A DNA stretch of 30,142 bases, from positions 1 to 30,142 of the forward strand of contig JBNGIQ010003920.1 of NCBI GenBank assembly GCA_049999765.1, written 5' to 3'. The notes beneath the pieces are model-generated. The model was not told where the DNA came from. It did not search any database and saw nothing but the letters and a program-made list of their open reading frames with translations. Shown here piece after piece: positions 1-12,211 of the stretch (its first letter is position 1; every line of letters begins with the position of its first letter). The translations under genes and the position numbers were made by a program. This DNA comes from Phaeoceros laevis. Its lineage: Eukaryota > Anthocerotophyta > Anthocerotopsida > Notothyladales.

Positions 1-1414
1 AATCAGAAGTCACAGTAGCAGCTCCAGCCAGAATGGCTTCACAGGAACCTGTGAGATGTCCTGTATACCTGATTTTCTTCGAACAAGCTCTGTTTCGTTT
101 CATTTCCGTTCTGGTTCTGGTTCCTCTTGCAGCATTCGTTCTGAATCAGATTGTTACTTTCTTTCCTGATACCGGGTCCTCCTACAGCATGCGATTGTAC
201 AACATCAATACCCGAAGGATAGAGCCACTGCTGCTGAATTATTCTGCAACGGTCCGGCCGCCAGGACGAGGCTCCCCCTTTACGCGGTGTGTTCCGTGTT
301 ATTGAGTACTTGCTCTTGTCTTCATGCTTGTTCTACTCTATCTGTACACACATACAGATACTTCACTAATTACTATCCTGGATGATGCAAGGGACTGTTT
401 CTGCTGCCAAGGGTTATGTACCTGTTCTGTGTGCCTTCCTCTGCAAGCAAAGAGCAGTTCCTCTTTGACACATGTTGTCTTTGAGGCCTGATTGGTCGCT
501 GGATTCTCTAAGCACTCGTTGCCATGGATGCCAGCCCCATACTTTGCTCTGAGACACACAATGTCGAATTTTTTGAAGGTCAGTTGTACAAATTCATGCA
601 GGAACCAGGTCTACCAACACAGCTGCTAGAAACTGGTCAGGGATGACCCTTTGGTACTGATGAAGGGGGGTCGGAGGTTTGCTTTCACCTAGCAAATGCC
701 TGCTTGAGTTTAAGATGCTGTTAGGGAGCTTGGTGAGCTTTTTCCTGCAGCATACTTTGTACACAATGTGAGCCCTGTTAGTTGCTACTTCATACAGCGC
801 TACCAGTGCTACTTTACATACCAAATAGGCATAGGCCTACTGCAGCTTGAATACTTTCAAGACCTGCTGTGACCATTACGCCTTACAAGCTCTTCAGAGT
901 TTAGGGCTGTACCTAGTAAAGGATGCTCTTTTGCAAAATACTCCAAAGACGCCATGTTTGGCGCACGTCTGCAAGTCTCCTTCTGCTACTTCGCGGTCCT
1001 ACACATGACATGGGAATTTCCGTTAGCCTCAGGCCTACGTACTTTGCTGCTGTAAGTATTACTTGTCAGCTAGTGCGGACTACCAAAGAAAGAGGCTTCA
1101 CTTGACGGACATCTGAAACATTGATGCCAGAAAAATTGTCACTACGACAAATAACACGTCACCTGCCATTTGAAGTTGTCGAATGTCAAACATCACCTTC
1201 TTGAACAGGCCTTGAAACATGTTGGCATGCTCTCGCAATGTCAGGACCCATCATGGGCAATGTCACATACAGTATTGTAGTTTTTTACATAAAAGGCTAT
1301 GTATGTATGTACCAGGAACACACACAAACCACTCTCTCTCATTAAAATTTTATAATATAAGATGGAGGATGCATTATGGCTCTAACTTTAACATCAATCA
1401 CCATAGTGCGGACG
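1..1414. other. Left edge, no recognised gene
   Basis: I recognise no gene in this 1.4 kb. The longest reading frame is 33-305 (+), 90 codons. It has one hydrophobic stretch near residues 21-42 but resembles no family I know and shows no clear splice context. The stretch may hold the untranslated end of a gene lying to the left. An AT-rich patch at about 1345-1363 lies 50-70 bp before the tRNA gene and may belong to its upstream region. Confidence 0.4.
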
Positions 1415-1488
1415 GCTCTGATAGCTCAGTTGGTTAGAGCACCCGTTTAGTAAGCGGGAGGTCCTGAGTTCAACTCTCAGTTAGAGCA
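1415..1488 (+). tRNA. tRNA-Thr, anticodon AGT
   Basis: This 74-base sequence folds as a full cloverleaf without an intron. The 7-bp acceptor stem pairs 1415-1421 with 1481-1487, with A1488 as discriminator. The D stem is GCTC/GAGC. The anticodon stem is CCCGT/GCGGG around loop TTAGTAA, which places AGT at 1449-1451, so it reads Thr ACN codons with A34 probably changed to inosine. The T stem is CTGAG/CTCAG with loop TTCAACT. Internal Pol III promoter A box (TAGCTCAGTTGG, 1422-1433) and B box (GTTCAACTC, 1468-1476) are both present. CCA is not encoded, as expected for a nuclear gene. The fold and identity are clear. Confidence 0.96.
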
Positions 1489-1509
1489 GTAGTGTACTGA
1501 CTAAGAATC

Positions 1510-1523
1510 TTTTGCCACCTTTT
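1510..1523 (+). terminator. Pol III T-run terminator of tRNA-Thr
   Basis: A TTTT run at 1510-1513 lies 21 bases past the tRNA 3' end, with a second at 1520-1523. Runs of four T are the minimal RNA polymerase III stop signal, and the second could serve as back-up. Confidence 0.6.
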
Positions 1524-2014
1524 CGCTAATCCTCGACTCCCGCGACATGGAAGTTGCGTTAACCGTCTTTCGAACCTTCCTTGCGAACATCACTTGCGTC
1601 TGCCTCCTCATACTTCCTCTCTTCCTCTTGGACCGGAGGACAACGCCACCGGTGGTTCATGGCATCTCACAAAACCTTGGACCTCCGATACTCAGCGGCT
1701 CACATAAGGTGACGAGGCAGTGATAAAATATCCCGGGCACATCGTATATCATATACATGTGCAATTGAAGCACAGGGGGCACAGTTCTAAGAAGCTGCAT
1801 CGCCCACCAACTCCGAACACGTGAAGTTCCTCTCAGTTTCAAAAATGCTTGGCAATCAAAAACCATACAACCAGACTTGGGGTTGGGGTCGACCATTGAC
1901 TGCAAAGTTTCTAGGGTGGAAAAAAAATTGCATAAACCCGCTCAACATAGACAATTCCTTCTTTAGGGGTGACCTACCAAAATGATGTACACTAGAAAAC
2001 TTTGTAATACACGA
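1524..2014 (-). other. Probable 3' UTR side of the MOS1/PRRC2-like gene
   Basis: This stretch lies between the MOS1-like stop codon (2015-2017, minus strand) and the tRNA gene. No coding exon was recognised on either strand. On the minus strand a T-rich run (complement of 1919-1928) lies about 90 bases past the stop and could be part of the loosely defined plant polyadenylation region. No exact cleavage site can be named. Confidence 0.4.
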
Positions 2015-5000
2015 TCAGCGACTAAGCGCGTCACCCTCCTGGCTACCCACATTAGGGGTAAAAATGCTCGCACGACCAGAAGGATCGGTGCCATTTGCAG
2101 CAGCAACCCTCTTTGGTGGTGGTACCGAAGGTTTCACCACATACACCTGTTTCAACCTAGAGGTCGAAGTAGAAACCTTCTCTCCTTGAGCAGAGCCGAA
2201 CGAAGGCTGCTTTCCTGCACCCTGAGGTTTCCGGGCTGCTTGGCCATTCCATCCCGCTCCTTTAGCACCTGTCTTGGGAGCACTGCCTGGAGAGATCACA
2301 CCACTTCGATCAGCTACTCCTATAGCCTGCCCAAAGGACAGCTGCTCATTAGGGCCCAAATTATGACGCTCAGGGGGGACAGCTTGTCCTCCAACAGTCC
2401 TCTGTCCACTGGTTGGCCCCAAAATTCCATTTGTGCCCTTCATGTTCCCATTCAAACCTGCACTGCGAACATCACCACCACGTGCCACTCTTGCAGGTCG
2501 TCTACTGCGTGGCATGCGGTTTTGACCCATTCCAGGCCCAACACTGGTTGGTGACTTCAGTTCATGAAAGGCCGGGGGTGCCTCTGCCATGTGAGATGAA
2601 ACTAGATCGCCCAACCCGAGTTCATCAGGAAACCTCGCCACAGCAGCATCGACAAATCGCAAGGGACCATTGCTCGGTGGCCCTTTTGATCCAGCTGAAC
2701 CCAAAGAACTGATTCCCTCCATGTTATTGGGGGGCAAAAGATCCATACTTGAATGTGGATTTCGGGGATTTCTTGGCTGCAGCGAGAAACCCAGCAATGA
2801 TGAAGGAAGGTGGGCACTATGCAAGGGGAGACCTGGGACATGAGACCATTGTGATTGCAGTTGAACTTCGGCACCCGACATCTGCACACAGTCACAAACA
2901 GGTTAGAAATTTGGATAAGCTGAGCTCCAATCTGCCTAGATTAGATCCCCTTACAGTACCTCAACTAAGCGGAGCATTTCATGGCAAACAACACTCGAGT
3001 ATGTGAAACAGGCCTAAACTGAACTAGGAGTAACTTGTTCCAAACGACTGCATACCCCTGAGTTGTGCTGGCTGACAAGTCCTCCAACTTCACTGCTCAT
3101 CCCTACTACTCCTGTGTTTGAGCTTAAAACTGGAGTGTGCTTCCAATCAGGCTGTTTTCCTGATGGTAGATAAGTAGGACCCATGAATCCCAACTGACCA
3201 AACTGGTTGAGAGGAGCGAACGGGTTGGTGTAGACAAGCATGTGAGGGGCAGCCTGGAGGTTTGGTATCCCACTATTCATGAACGCCCCAGCCCCAGAAA
3301 AACTTGAAGGTGGTGTGCCATAAAGAGAGTCAACAACCCCAACATGCTGCCGCCAACCACCAACTCCAGCCCCCATGGATCCTACTCCATGGTCGCGGAC
3401 TGAGCTATCCTGACCCTGCCGAGGTGCTGAAACCACTTCCTCCCCTGGTTGAAATCCAAAGACCGGACCACCTAACATTGATCCCACCTCAGAACCTGGG
3501 AAGGGAGATTGACCTCCAGACATGCTTGGAAAGACCTGCACTGCTGGGCCTTGACTAGGTGCTGTACCTCGGAGAAGTGTCGAGGTTTCAACAGAGAGAT
3601 CTGAGGGCAGGGCCACACTAACAGGGTCCTCAGGCATGGGGGCCTGTACCAATCGTTGAACACCCATAGCCAATCCTGGAACATGCACGAATTGGACACA
3701 GGAAAATCCAGCAAGTCAGATGAAACTCATTCCACCCACTACCCAGAAAAGACTTCATGTACACTGGCCCTCCAGCATACATGATGCAAACAGAGTGAGT
3801 AGTCCTTACCTATTGAGCCTGGTGCACTAACTGTTTGCCTGTAAGAACCTTTGTTCCCTGTTGCAGGGCCAGAAACAGCACCCTGAGCATCGCCATGGCA
3901 AGATTGCATGAAGGGCTCATCTGCGCTAATTGCAGCGACAGCTACTGCTGATGCTGCAGCCTCAGCTTCAGCCTCTGCCTCTGCCTCAGCATCAGCCCCC
4001 GACCCAGAATCAGTCCCAACACCAGCTTCGACAACATCGATGATCATTGTGTCTGATCTGGCTCGCTTGCCTCTAGCTGAGAAGCTAACCACATCGTCCT
4101 CTGCTCCTGACTTCTGTACCCCCTGCTCGTCACCATTACCAGGGCCGTCAAGTCTGAACCCAAGAGCAGAAGATGCGGAACTAACACTTGGCGTAAGGAT
4201 ATGACTGCTGGGTATAAGCAAGCTGGGTGGTATCACAGCCCCTGCAACCCCACACACCACAAAGGTTCATAAATGCCTAAGTCCACCAGCCGGTATAGAT
4301 TTGAGGAATTTGGAGAAGGTATCTCACAGTCAAAGAACTTCAAGCACCCGACAAGCTCGAGCTAAAGACTCATAGGTAATAACCCACCAAATTGGATGTT
4401 GTCACCAGCTGAGAACAGACCAAACAGGCTTGGCACCGTAGCCGACACTTTATCTTCGGCCGATGAAACAGAGATTGAAAGACTACTTTCTACAACCGCT
4501 GTACCTCGGTCGCCCCCAGGGATCTTTGAGTGCATAGACACCTCTGAAGCTGCAGGTTTCTTTGCATCCTCATGTAGACCCACCACCTACAATGATGTCG
4601 AAATTCAGTATAAACTAAAACTAAAACTTGCACAGAGAAGCAAAGACCTGTGCTGACGGACAGTGTTCACAGCACAGGTCCCTGTTGCTGCAGACAATGC
4701 AATGGTAGGAGAAAAACCAACCTCAAGAGTTGACCTCACATTGCCCCACGTGATGGTTGTAGCTGGCACACTTTGCTGTCCTTTAAGTTGAGCTTCATGG
4801 GTAGATACAGAGATCGACTCCCCATCTAGGCGGTTCGAACCTGGCACCGAACTAGTGGCTACAGACCTGCGATTGCTCCAACATTAGGCGAGCCTGCGAC
4901 AAAGAATGTAAACTAGGCAGGCATTTGGCCCCTGGTTTATATGGAGATCCAAAACTGAAGACGGACAAATGTATAACGACTGCAGCGTAGCTACTTGCAT

Positions 5001-8000
5001 TCGTGAGAAAGAGACTATTGGAACATGACTTTGAGTTCAACCTTGCTGTTGCAAACGTGGAAGACATAGGGACAGGCTCCAGCTGTCTTTGACCAAAAGG
5101 TAGACTGCTCGGTAACCTCCGCTCCTTCACCCCACTTGAGCTGGCCTTGCCTGCATGACCACTACTGGAATCTCCCACAGAACCTGGCTTCAACCCGCTT
5201 CTTGATTTCCTTACCATATGATCCTTTGTCTAACAACCAGCAAATAGATGAAATGAGTCACAACACGAAATGTTCAATCACAAATATTCTATAAGGCGAC
5301 CACTTGCTTAAAAAACGTACCTTGGTGTCAAATGTTTTTGCTTTTTCTCTCTCCCTTTGCTCTCGTTTGTCATTAAGCATCTGCCTTTTGGATCTGACTT
5401 CTATGAAGTCATCTTCGTCTGTGGGTGCTGAGAGAACAGGCTGCTGTAGCACATGTGTACTTCCATTGTGCAGAGGCAAATCTGATGCCCCATCTGAGCT
5501 GCCATATTTCCCTAAAAGACCATCTGAAGTGCCAGTGCCAGGTCTATCACTTTTTCTGCTTCTCTGGGGAAAAGCAGATGCTGAACCTGGATGCATCTGT
5601 CTGCTAGAAATTGAGCTCTTCTTCTCAGTCGACTGCATCCATGGTTCCTTGCTCCGGTCCTTTCTAACACCACTTTCTCCACTAGGAAACCACGATGGCT
5701 TCACTGTATCTACAGCATGGGCCCTTTCCTGCTGCATATTTGAATCATATGCAGAAAAATAATCTCTGTCCCCACTTGTCCCTGACTCTCTACCCTTTAC
5801 TTCTACTTTCCTCCTATGACGGCTTCTGTTTGACCTATTTTTTAAGCCCATTCCATCAGATCTTGTATCTAGTGGGACCGTGCCGAAAAGTGAGACATCA
5901 CTCTGACCAGTTGTTTCGGTGGACACATTGTTCCTTCCCCTGCCCCGACCGACTGTTCCTGCACTCCTTAACGGCATCTGTCTGCCTCTACCTTGTGCAG
6001 ACCTCCACCGGCTATCAGCACCCTCCCCATTAAAACTAGAGACATCCAATTCAGCTATTGTGATATTGCATGAACTCGAGATCACATCCACTGACTCTGA
6101 TGCTGGTTCAAAATGCTCTTCTCCAACATCCCTAAGGTGACTAGGTTGTGACACTACAGATGGCACATATGCATCCTGCTCCTGTTCCAGCCCCTGTTTT
6201 TTGTTCTTACGAACTTCCACATCTGATGACCTTGTAGTATCAACAGGAGAGGCGTACTCAGCCATCCATGGTGACTCTGAGGGCTCAAGTGGCAAGCTTT
6301 TCCCTACCTGACCAGATTCGAAAACATCAGAGCCAAAGAGACGGTTTTCTGCAAGTTGCACAACTGGTGACTGCCTCTGCTGTGGGCTGGGCGGATTCCG
6401 GAACGATGCGTGCTTCTCAATGCGTGGTAGTTCAGAGGAAATGTCACCCAGCTGCCCAAACTGAAAGAGTGGAGGCTGAACGGTGTTCAAACCAAGCTGG
6501 GCAAATGGGTGTAAGGGCATAGGTATTGAGCCGATGTGAATGGCAGCCCCTGAAACAGAAGAAATCTGTGTACTGGGACGGAGTCCAACCTGCAACAGAA
6601 CATCATCCTTCGCAACTACTTGGGTAAACATGGGTTCCTGTGTTTTAACCGCCCCACCAATCACGGACTGAGGCAAGGCCGTGCTAGAGCTTGGTAACAG
6701 CTGCAGCGGCGCATCAGGCTGCTTCAGGTTGTGGAGTTCATTAGATGACACAACTGCTGTCGCTGCAGCTGAAGAATGACACGGCTTCTCTGTATCTTGT
6801 ACTGCTTGCTCAGCTTGCCAGTTCTTCTCACTGGCTTGTTGCCCCGGGGCATTATCCTGTTGCTTCTGCTCCTTTGACTCCTGGCTTACGTAGCTACCAC
6901 CCAGTTCTGAGTCCAGCAGCTGAGCCAGTGCCTGCTTTCCATTAACCTTGGCCTCAACCTTGTTGTCTATAACACCCGTATTGCTGTCATCCCTGGGATG
7001 AAGCTGGATTGTCCCTCCTTGCAAATTGTTCGTGTCCTTGTCACTCTCTATTGAAGGTGCACTTCTGTTGTCTTCGCTTTGCGAATCTTTTCCACCAAGA
7101 TGTTTTGTCTGTACCTCCTCAACCACTTGCAACTTATCTGAGCTAAGATCATCATCCGAGGTGTTGTCAAAAGAAGTACCCACAACCCCTTCACTAGCTA
7201 CACCTTGCTTGTCACCTTCTTTCACTGTAAGGGAAGAGCTCTCACTGACATTGTTTAGCCCTGACACAGCCTGATCCTCGGAAACTTGTTGGTGTCTTTT
7301 GTCGAAGTGTTCTCCCCTAGGACGAAATGCCTGTCCAAATGTACCATGGGGCCTTAGAGAGGGAGATCCAGAACGTTCCCCATGTTGAGGCTTTTTGTCC
7401 TGCTGTGAAAACAACGATTCCCAGGGAGATAACTGGCTAGAAGATTCTTCCACACCACTAGGTTCAACAGGACGCTCTTCAGCTCCAAGGCGTTCTGCAG
7501 GACCCTTATGGCCAGACACAGATACGTAACTCTTCTTAAAAGAAGGGCCTTCCTGTGACTGCTCCCTGCTGATTGGCTCAACCACATGATGGACAACCGC
7601 ATCAGTAATCTTCGGATGAAAACTCTGAAGTGATGCCTTGGAGGGTGGCGGTAGAACATGAGGCTGCTTGACGAAGTGCCTCAACCGGCCAACCACAAAA
7701 TCTGGTTCTGGTTCTGGCAATGGTGAAGAAATGGCAGGAGGCAACCGTTGTATCCCATCCTTCGAGCGTGCCCGCTCAGACTTATCTCTTCCCCAACGAC
7801 GCACTCCCTCGTTTTCAGAGGAACTTCTGAGAAAGCTGTCATAATTAGAAGTGCCACTTCGTGGATAGAGGTGCTTGGATTGGGGCAGTCCATCAGGGGC
7901 TGCCCACCTCCGCGTCTGTGGATCCTCCAACTCCTTGGTGACTACTCGTTCCCCATGAATCCTACCTGAGTAATTGTAGGTACCAAGTCTTGGGCTCAAG

Positions 8001-10642
8001 TCTTTATCAACAAAATGCCGTGGACCAGATGAGAGCTCTCCTACTGGTAGTCTTTGCAAGTCTCCACTTCCATCTGAAGAGGCACGACCCACCTGTGACA
8101 AGGACGCAGTCCAGTGACCACTATCCATGTGGTCATTTCTCCACACACATGGGTCAGACCTGTCCACCTCACTGAAAGTTCCCACTCTGTTGTCAGACAC
8201 CATCCGATGCAAAGACTCTCGGCCAGTTTCTGTGGGAGCACTCTCATTTGCACTAACAGGCAAGTTACTGTCGCTACCAGCATATCTCAAATGCATTGGA
8301 GAAATCACAACACCATGGCCAGGTCCAGAAGAAGAATGATCTTCTTTGTCACCAATCAATTCCACAGAAGAACGTGAAATCATTTGGTCTCCATCAATAG
8401 GCCTCCCATCTTTGTACCTACCGCCTTTGTCAATTTGAGAAGCCGCTGGTCCTGACGTCTGACTAGTAGTTGGTCCTGAATTTTCATTCCCAACATCCGC
8501 ATGTCGATTCTGTTCAGCCAGACGTTCTCGTTCTCGTTGAGCAATCCTATCTTCAAGCTCGAGCAGTTTCCGCCGTGCGTTCTCCAATCTTCTGTCCTCT
8601 TCTAGTTGCCTTTGCTTTTTCTCTTCCTCACGTGCAAGCTTCTCTTGAGCGGCCTTCTGTGCAGCCTCAAGTGCCTGCTGTTCTGCTTGAGCCTGGGCTT
8701 CCCTGGCTTCCTGTTCCTGCTTGATCCTCTTTTCCTCTTCCTCGAGAGCCAAACGCTTCTGTTCTTCCTCCTCTTTCTTGGCCTGTAGAACTGCTCTTTC
8801 TTTCTCTTCAATCTTTTGAAGTCTGTCATGTTCTTGCTGCCTTTGCACTCTTTCAAGTTCAGCCTCAAATGAATCTCTCTCAGGGTCATGATAGACCTCT
8901 TCTGCAAGCTCTCTTCTTTTGTGAGGACCTCTATTTCGAGAATCCCCACCAGCAGATAGGAAGTCAAAGCCGGGAATTGTGAGGTCCCCGACAACTGGTT
9001 CATCCACAAAAGGCTGACCATAGGTGAGACCTGCCTGCTTGCCTCGTCCATGATCAAATCCGTGCATACCTCGTCCAGATGGAAAGACATTACCGCCTAT
9101 AGTGTCATAACGACCCCTGAGTGCATCATCGTTCCCCGTATACAGACTAGGTCCAGAACGGTCGCTTCCTGCAGTTCGTCCACCCTGGAAGAAACTGTCT
9201 CTGCCTTCCCTAACATGTCCATAGCCTGGGCTGAACCTTACCCCTGGCCTATCTTTGCCAGCAAAGCTATCACGTTCCGTGCCGGGATGCTTACCCCAGA
9301 ACTTTTCCCTCTCGGAGCCAACCCCATTTTCCCGAGTAACCTCTGCTTCTCTGACGAAGCCGCGGTGTACACCAACAGACTCTTCAGCGACAGCTCCCAG
9401 TGCCCTCCCAAATGCCAACTCCCTGACGTCGCTGCGTTCTCTGACCGGACCTCGATCCCTCGAATCACCAGCCTCTCTTTGAGGGCCACGACCAAAGACT
9501 TCTCTGGTGTCCCTTCCATAAGCACCGATGTTGCCAGACCTGTTCTCATCTTTGCCAATCCCGTTGCCACTGCTAGGACCAAAGCCGCGACCTTCTCTTC
9601 CGTAAAATGGGCGGTAGTCACCCTGATGAAGCTGGTCCCTGTAAAAATCGCGTTCAGCGTGACTAGCGAATTCGACATGACCAGTCGACGATGGTCTTGC
9701 GCCAGGCTCCCGCTCATCGTCGGTCCAGTTAGATGAGCGGCTCACTCCTAAGAAGGGAGGTGGCCCGCTGCCATATCCATCCTCCCTTGCACCTGGCCTG
9801 CTGCTGATGCTGCTGCTTTGAATCGACCCTCCGTGGGCACCCGCGGAGGGAGGCTGCGCTAGTGACTGGGGCACTCCTTCCTGCCGCCCCGGCCTCTCTC
9901 GTTGCGAGGGTACAAAAGGCTCCCGTGCCGGCGCGGCCCTTCTGTCCTGCGGTGCACGTTCGCCATTCTCCTGCTGCTTCTGGCCGGACCTGATTGCCTG
10001 CGTATCCTGGTGTTTGTGCTGCTTCTGACGCTGCGGAGACGGTGGGCGCAGAGGCAGCGTCGCCTGCAGTGTAGGGAAATCCTCCCCCCGCAACAGTACA
10101 GCCTTTTCTGCCGCCTGCAACGCCACAGCTGTGGACGCCCCGCTCCGTTGCAACGGACGAGTCCCAGGAGGGGCGTAGACCGCAGATCTTGCTCCCGAAC
10201 CACCCTGCGGCTGCGGCCTGCTCAGGGCCGCGGCAGCCGCAGGCGAGGGAGCGGATCCGGGGCCGCTCTCTGCCTCGACCTCCTCCGAATGTTGCTGCTT
10301 CGACCAGCCGGGGCCACCTACACCCCCGCCAACCAGGGCAATGGTAGGATCATTGCCAGCATGCTCCCGGCGTAGCGATGGCAGGTTGACAGGCAGGGGC
10401 ACCGCCAGTTTGGAGCTCTTGGGCGCGGCTGCACCGGGGCGGGTGAGCAGCAACATGCCACCATGGGAGGAGGTGGAGGCGGATCCCAGGCGCGACCTGC
10501 CTGCTCCCTGGGACAGGCCGAGGCCCGCTGCGGTGCCTCCGCTCCCTGCTCCCGCCCCGGCGTTCTGGTTGGACGCGGGCTTGCCGTAGGACTTGTTGAG
10601 GTTGACGGAGGCGAACTTGGTGCCACTGGAAGCCCTCGCCAT
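2015..10642 (-). CDS. MOS1: MOS1/PRRC2 (BAT2)-like protein, 7 exons, about 2590 aa
   Basis: Exons (minus): 10642-5321, 5229-5042, 4866-4722, 4586-4388, 4241-3810, 3675-3056, 2881-2015. All introns are GT-AG with matching phases, giving 7773 nt. The N-terminus is a BAT2_N domain (residues about 8-200): KFASVNLNKSYGK, then PVNLPSLRRE and, near 190, GEDFPTLQ. A charged E/K/Q/R coiled coil covers about 589-710. Later landmarks match plant MOS1: FQFGQL (about 1390), IQFG rebuilt across the exon 4/5 junction, PHMLVYTNPFAPLNQFGQ and PSGKQPDWKH in exon 6, and LKQVYVVKP near the C-terminus. The rest is low-complexity and probably disordered. Arabidopsis MOS1 modulates expression of the immune receptor gene SNC1; animal PRRC2 proteins bind initiation complexes and aid leaky scanning. 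A similar role here is inferred. It is much longer than Arabidopsis MOS1 (about 1400 aa), mainly through exon 1. The ATG at 10642 has G at -3 and +4. Family certain; exon ends probable. Confidence 0.93.
3944..4000 (-). repeat. Hexanucleotide repeat coding an Ala-Glu tract
   Basis: In exon 5 of the MOS1-like gene, minus-strand GAGGCT/GAGGCA-type hexamers encode alternating Ala and Glu, followed by an Ala/Val-rich stretch. Six-base units keep the reading frame, so length change would be tolerated. It lies in a probably disordered part of the protein. Confidence 0.8.
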
Positions 10643-11300
10643 GGCCTGCCCCTGCTTGCCGTGATGCCGCAGCCCGCACCTGCATCAGTTCCCGGCGGGC
10701 TGGCGATGCCGATCCCTATGCCGATCGTCTTGTCTGCTTGCTCTGCCTGTCGTTCCTTTATCTTCTCTCCAGAGAGCCTGCCCGCACTTCTTCCTCCTGG
10801 CGATGGCCACCTTTCCTGGTCGGATGCTGTTGCTGCAACGCCTCAGCTGCTGGCGCAGGCGGGCGGAGCCGGCGGCAGCGCGTATGGCGTAGGGTAACCC
10901 TCGCTCGTTGCTTCTTCCTGCTGGCCGGACGCCTTCCTGGCTCGCCTACCCTACTCAGGTAGGCAGGCAGGGCAGGAGCAGCGACAGCGGCAGGGCCGGG
11001 CGCTTGTACAGTCCACACGGACGGGCTGGCCGAGCCGCAAGCCGCAAGTGGGATTCAACCAACTGCGTAACATAACAACATGATGCACGGCGCAACGAAG
11101 CTGGCGGAACGTGAGCCCTTCCACAAAGGGGGCTAATGGGCCAACCACAGCGCTGCCCTTCACCATTTCTCTTGAGTTTCAAAGTAAAATTTTGTTTCAT
11201 TAGTAAGTGAAGTTTCACAAGACTTTTCCCCTCACTGGGCTGGTTCGTGCGCGAAAGATGAGCAAGGGAGCTGCTGTGCATATCCGTACTGCTAAACTAC
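10643..11300 (-). promoter_or_regulatory. 5' leader and promoter region of the MOS1/PRRC2-like gene
   Basis: This GC-rich stretch lies directly upstream of the 10642 start codon. No TATA box is obvious on the minus strand. The leader probably includes an ATG at 10685 (minus) that opens a frame running past the main start to 10350, out of frame with the protein. Runs of CAGG/CCTGC-type repeats occur near 10955-10980. Transcription start and leader introns cannot be placed from sequence alone. Confidence 0.45.
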
Positions 11301-12120
11301 CTAAGTCCTAGTCCTAATGATTCTTGTCTTGTTTTCATGAGGCTACTACAATGCATTCATCACACCGGTTACGCTTCATTCATTCATTCATCAAGCATTC
11401 ACTTTCGTAAAGACAATAGGGGATCAAGAAAACCCAAAGACGACGGGCAGAGGTGCAGACGGTCAGTCCAAAAGACCATAAGGTCGTGATGCCGGCAGCA
11501 GACAATACGTCCAGCTTCGCATCGAGAAGCCACCCAACGCCCAACCGGAATCGTAACTGAAACGATAGACGGGGTCCTCAAGTTGCCGAGGGCCCTCCAC
11601 TCAAACATTGTTGGGCCTTAACAGGCCTCCTAGCTGCTACCAATGCTGATGGAAGAATGCGAGGGACACGATGAGAAGAGGAACTGGCTCACTGCCTTTC
11701 CACTAATGCACCGTACAGAATGCTAGGAAGGGATCAGATAATTAGCCATCCCCCTCCCTTTCTCGATGGTTCCTCTCTAAATGCGGACACCAAGCACCAA
11801 TGCGTCCATCCATTAGCTACCTAAACAACTGGCTTGCCCGGATTTCCGCGTAAAGATCAGCCATCTTCTTTTTTCAGCAATTAAGCTTCTAAATAAACAG
11901 AACCGCTTTCAGACTTGTCAGACTCACAAGCTCATTGACTACATCGCATAACATTGTTTATGACAAGGTGTTCCTCCTCTTGGTTATGCAGAGGTTTATT
12001 TATCGTGCTTGGGGTAAGGACCACACTCCAATGAAATCAAAGGTTAGAAGGAGATGTTTATAATTTACATTATATAATCATAAATTCCATCCCCTATATA
12101 GATTCCAGCTTCAAACATAA
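11301..12120. other. Intergenic, no gene seen
   Basis: I see no supported gene or RNA. The only small structure is a CATT microsatellite at about 11374-11395. A short minus-strand frame at 11399-11608 matches nothing I recognise. The distal promoter of the MOS1-like gene may extend into the start of this stretch. Confidence 0.5.
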
Positions 12121-12139
12121 AAGTAGTGATCATCCTCAA

Positions 12140-12211
12140 CACAATCCTTTGTATTCTATGAAGCACAATCCTTTGTATTCTATGAAGGACAATCCTTTGT
12201 ATTCTATGAAG
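12140..12211. repeat. Three tandem copies of a 24-bp unit
   Basis: Three head-to-tail copies lie at 12140-12163, 12164-12187 and 12188-12211. Copies 1 and 2 are identical and copy 3 differs only in its first base. The array is bracketed by GTGATCATC at about 12126-12134 and 12211-12219. Near-identity points to recent expansion. Confidence 0.93.

Noticed and set aside
33-305. 90-codon frame with a hydrophobic stretch
   Set aside because: One possible membrane segment is not enough; no family match and no splice or promoter context.
1982-2554. 190-codon plus-strand frame
   Set aside because: It overlaps the last MOS1-like exon, whose minus-strand product carries the family's C-terminal landmark; the plus frame shows nothing known.
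5258-5320. Extension of MOS1-like exon 1 to a stop at 5258
   Set aside because: An AAG/GTACGT donor at 5320 and an in-phase exon at 5229 continue the protein into clear family sequence; the 5258 stop lies in the intron.
9050-9736. 228-codon plus-strand frame opposite the MOS1-like gene
   Set aside because: It is antisense to a strongly supported coding exon, has no family resemblance, and arises from the codon pattern of the other strand.
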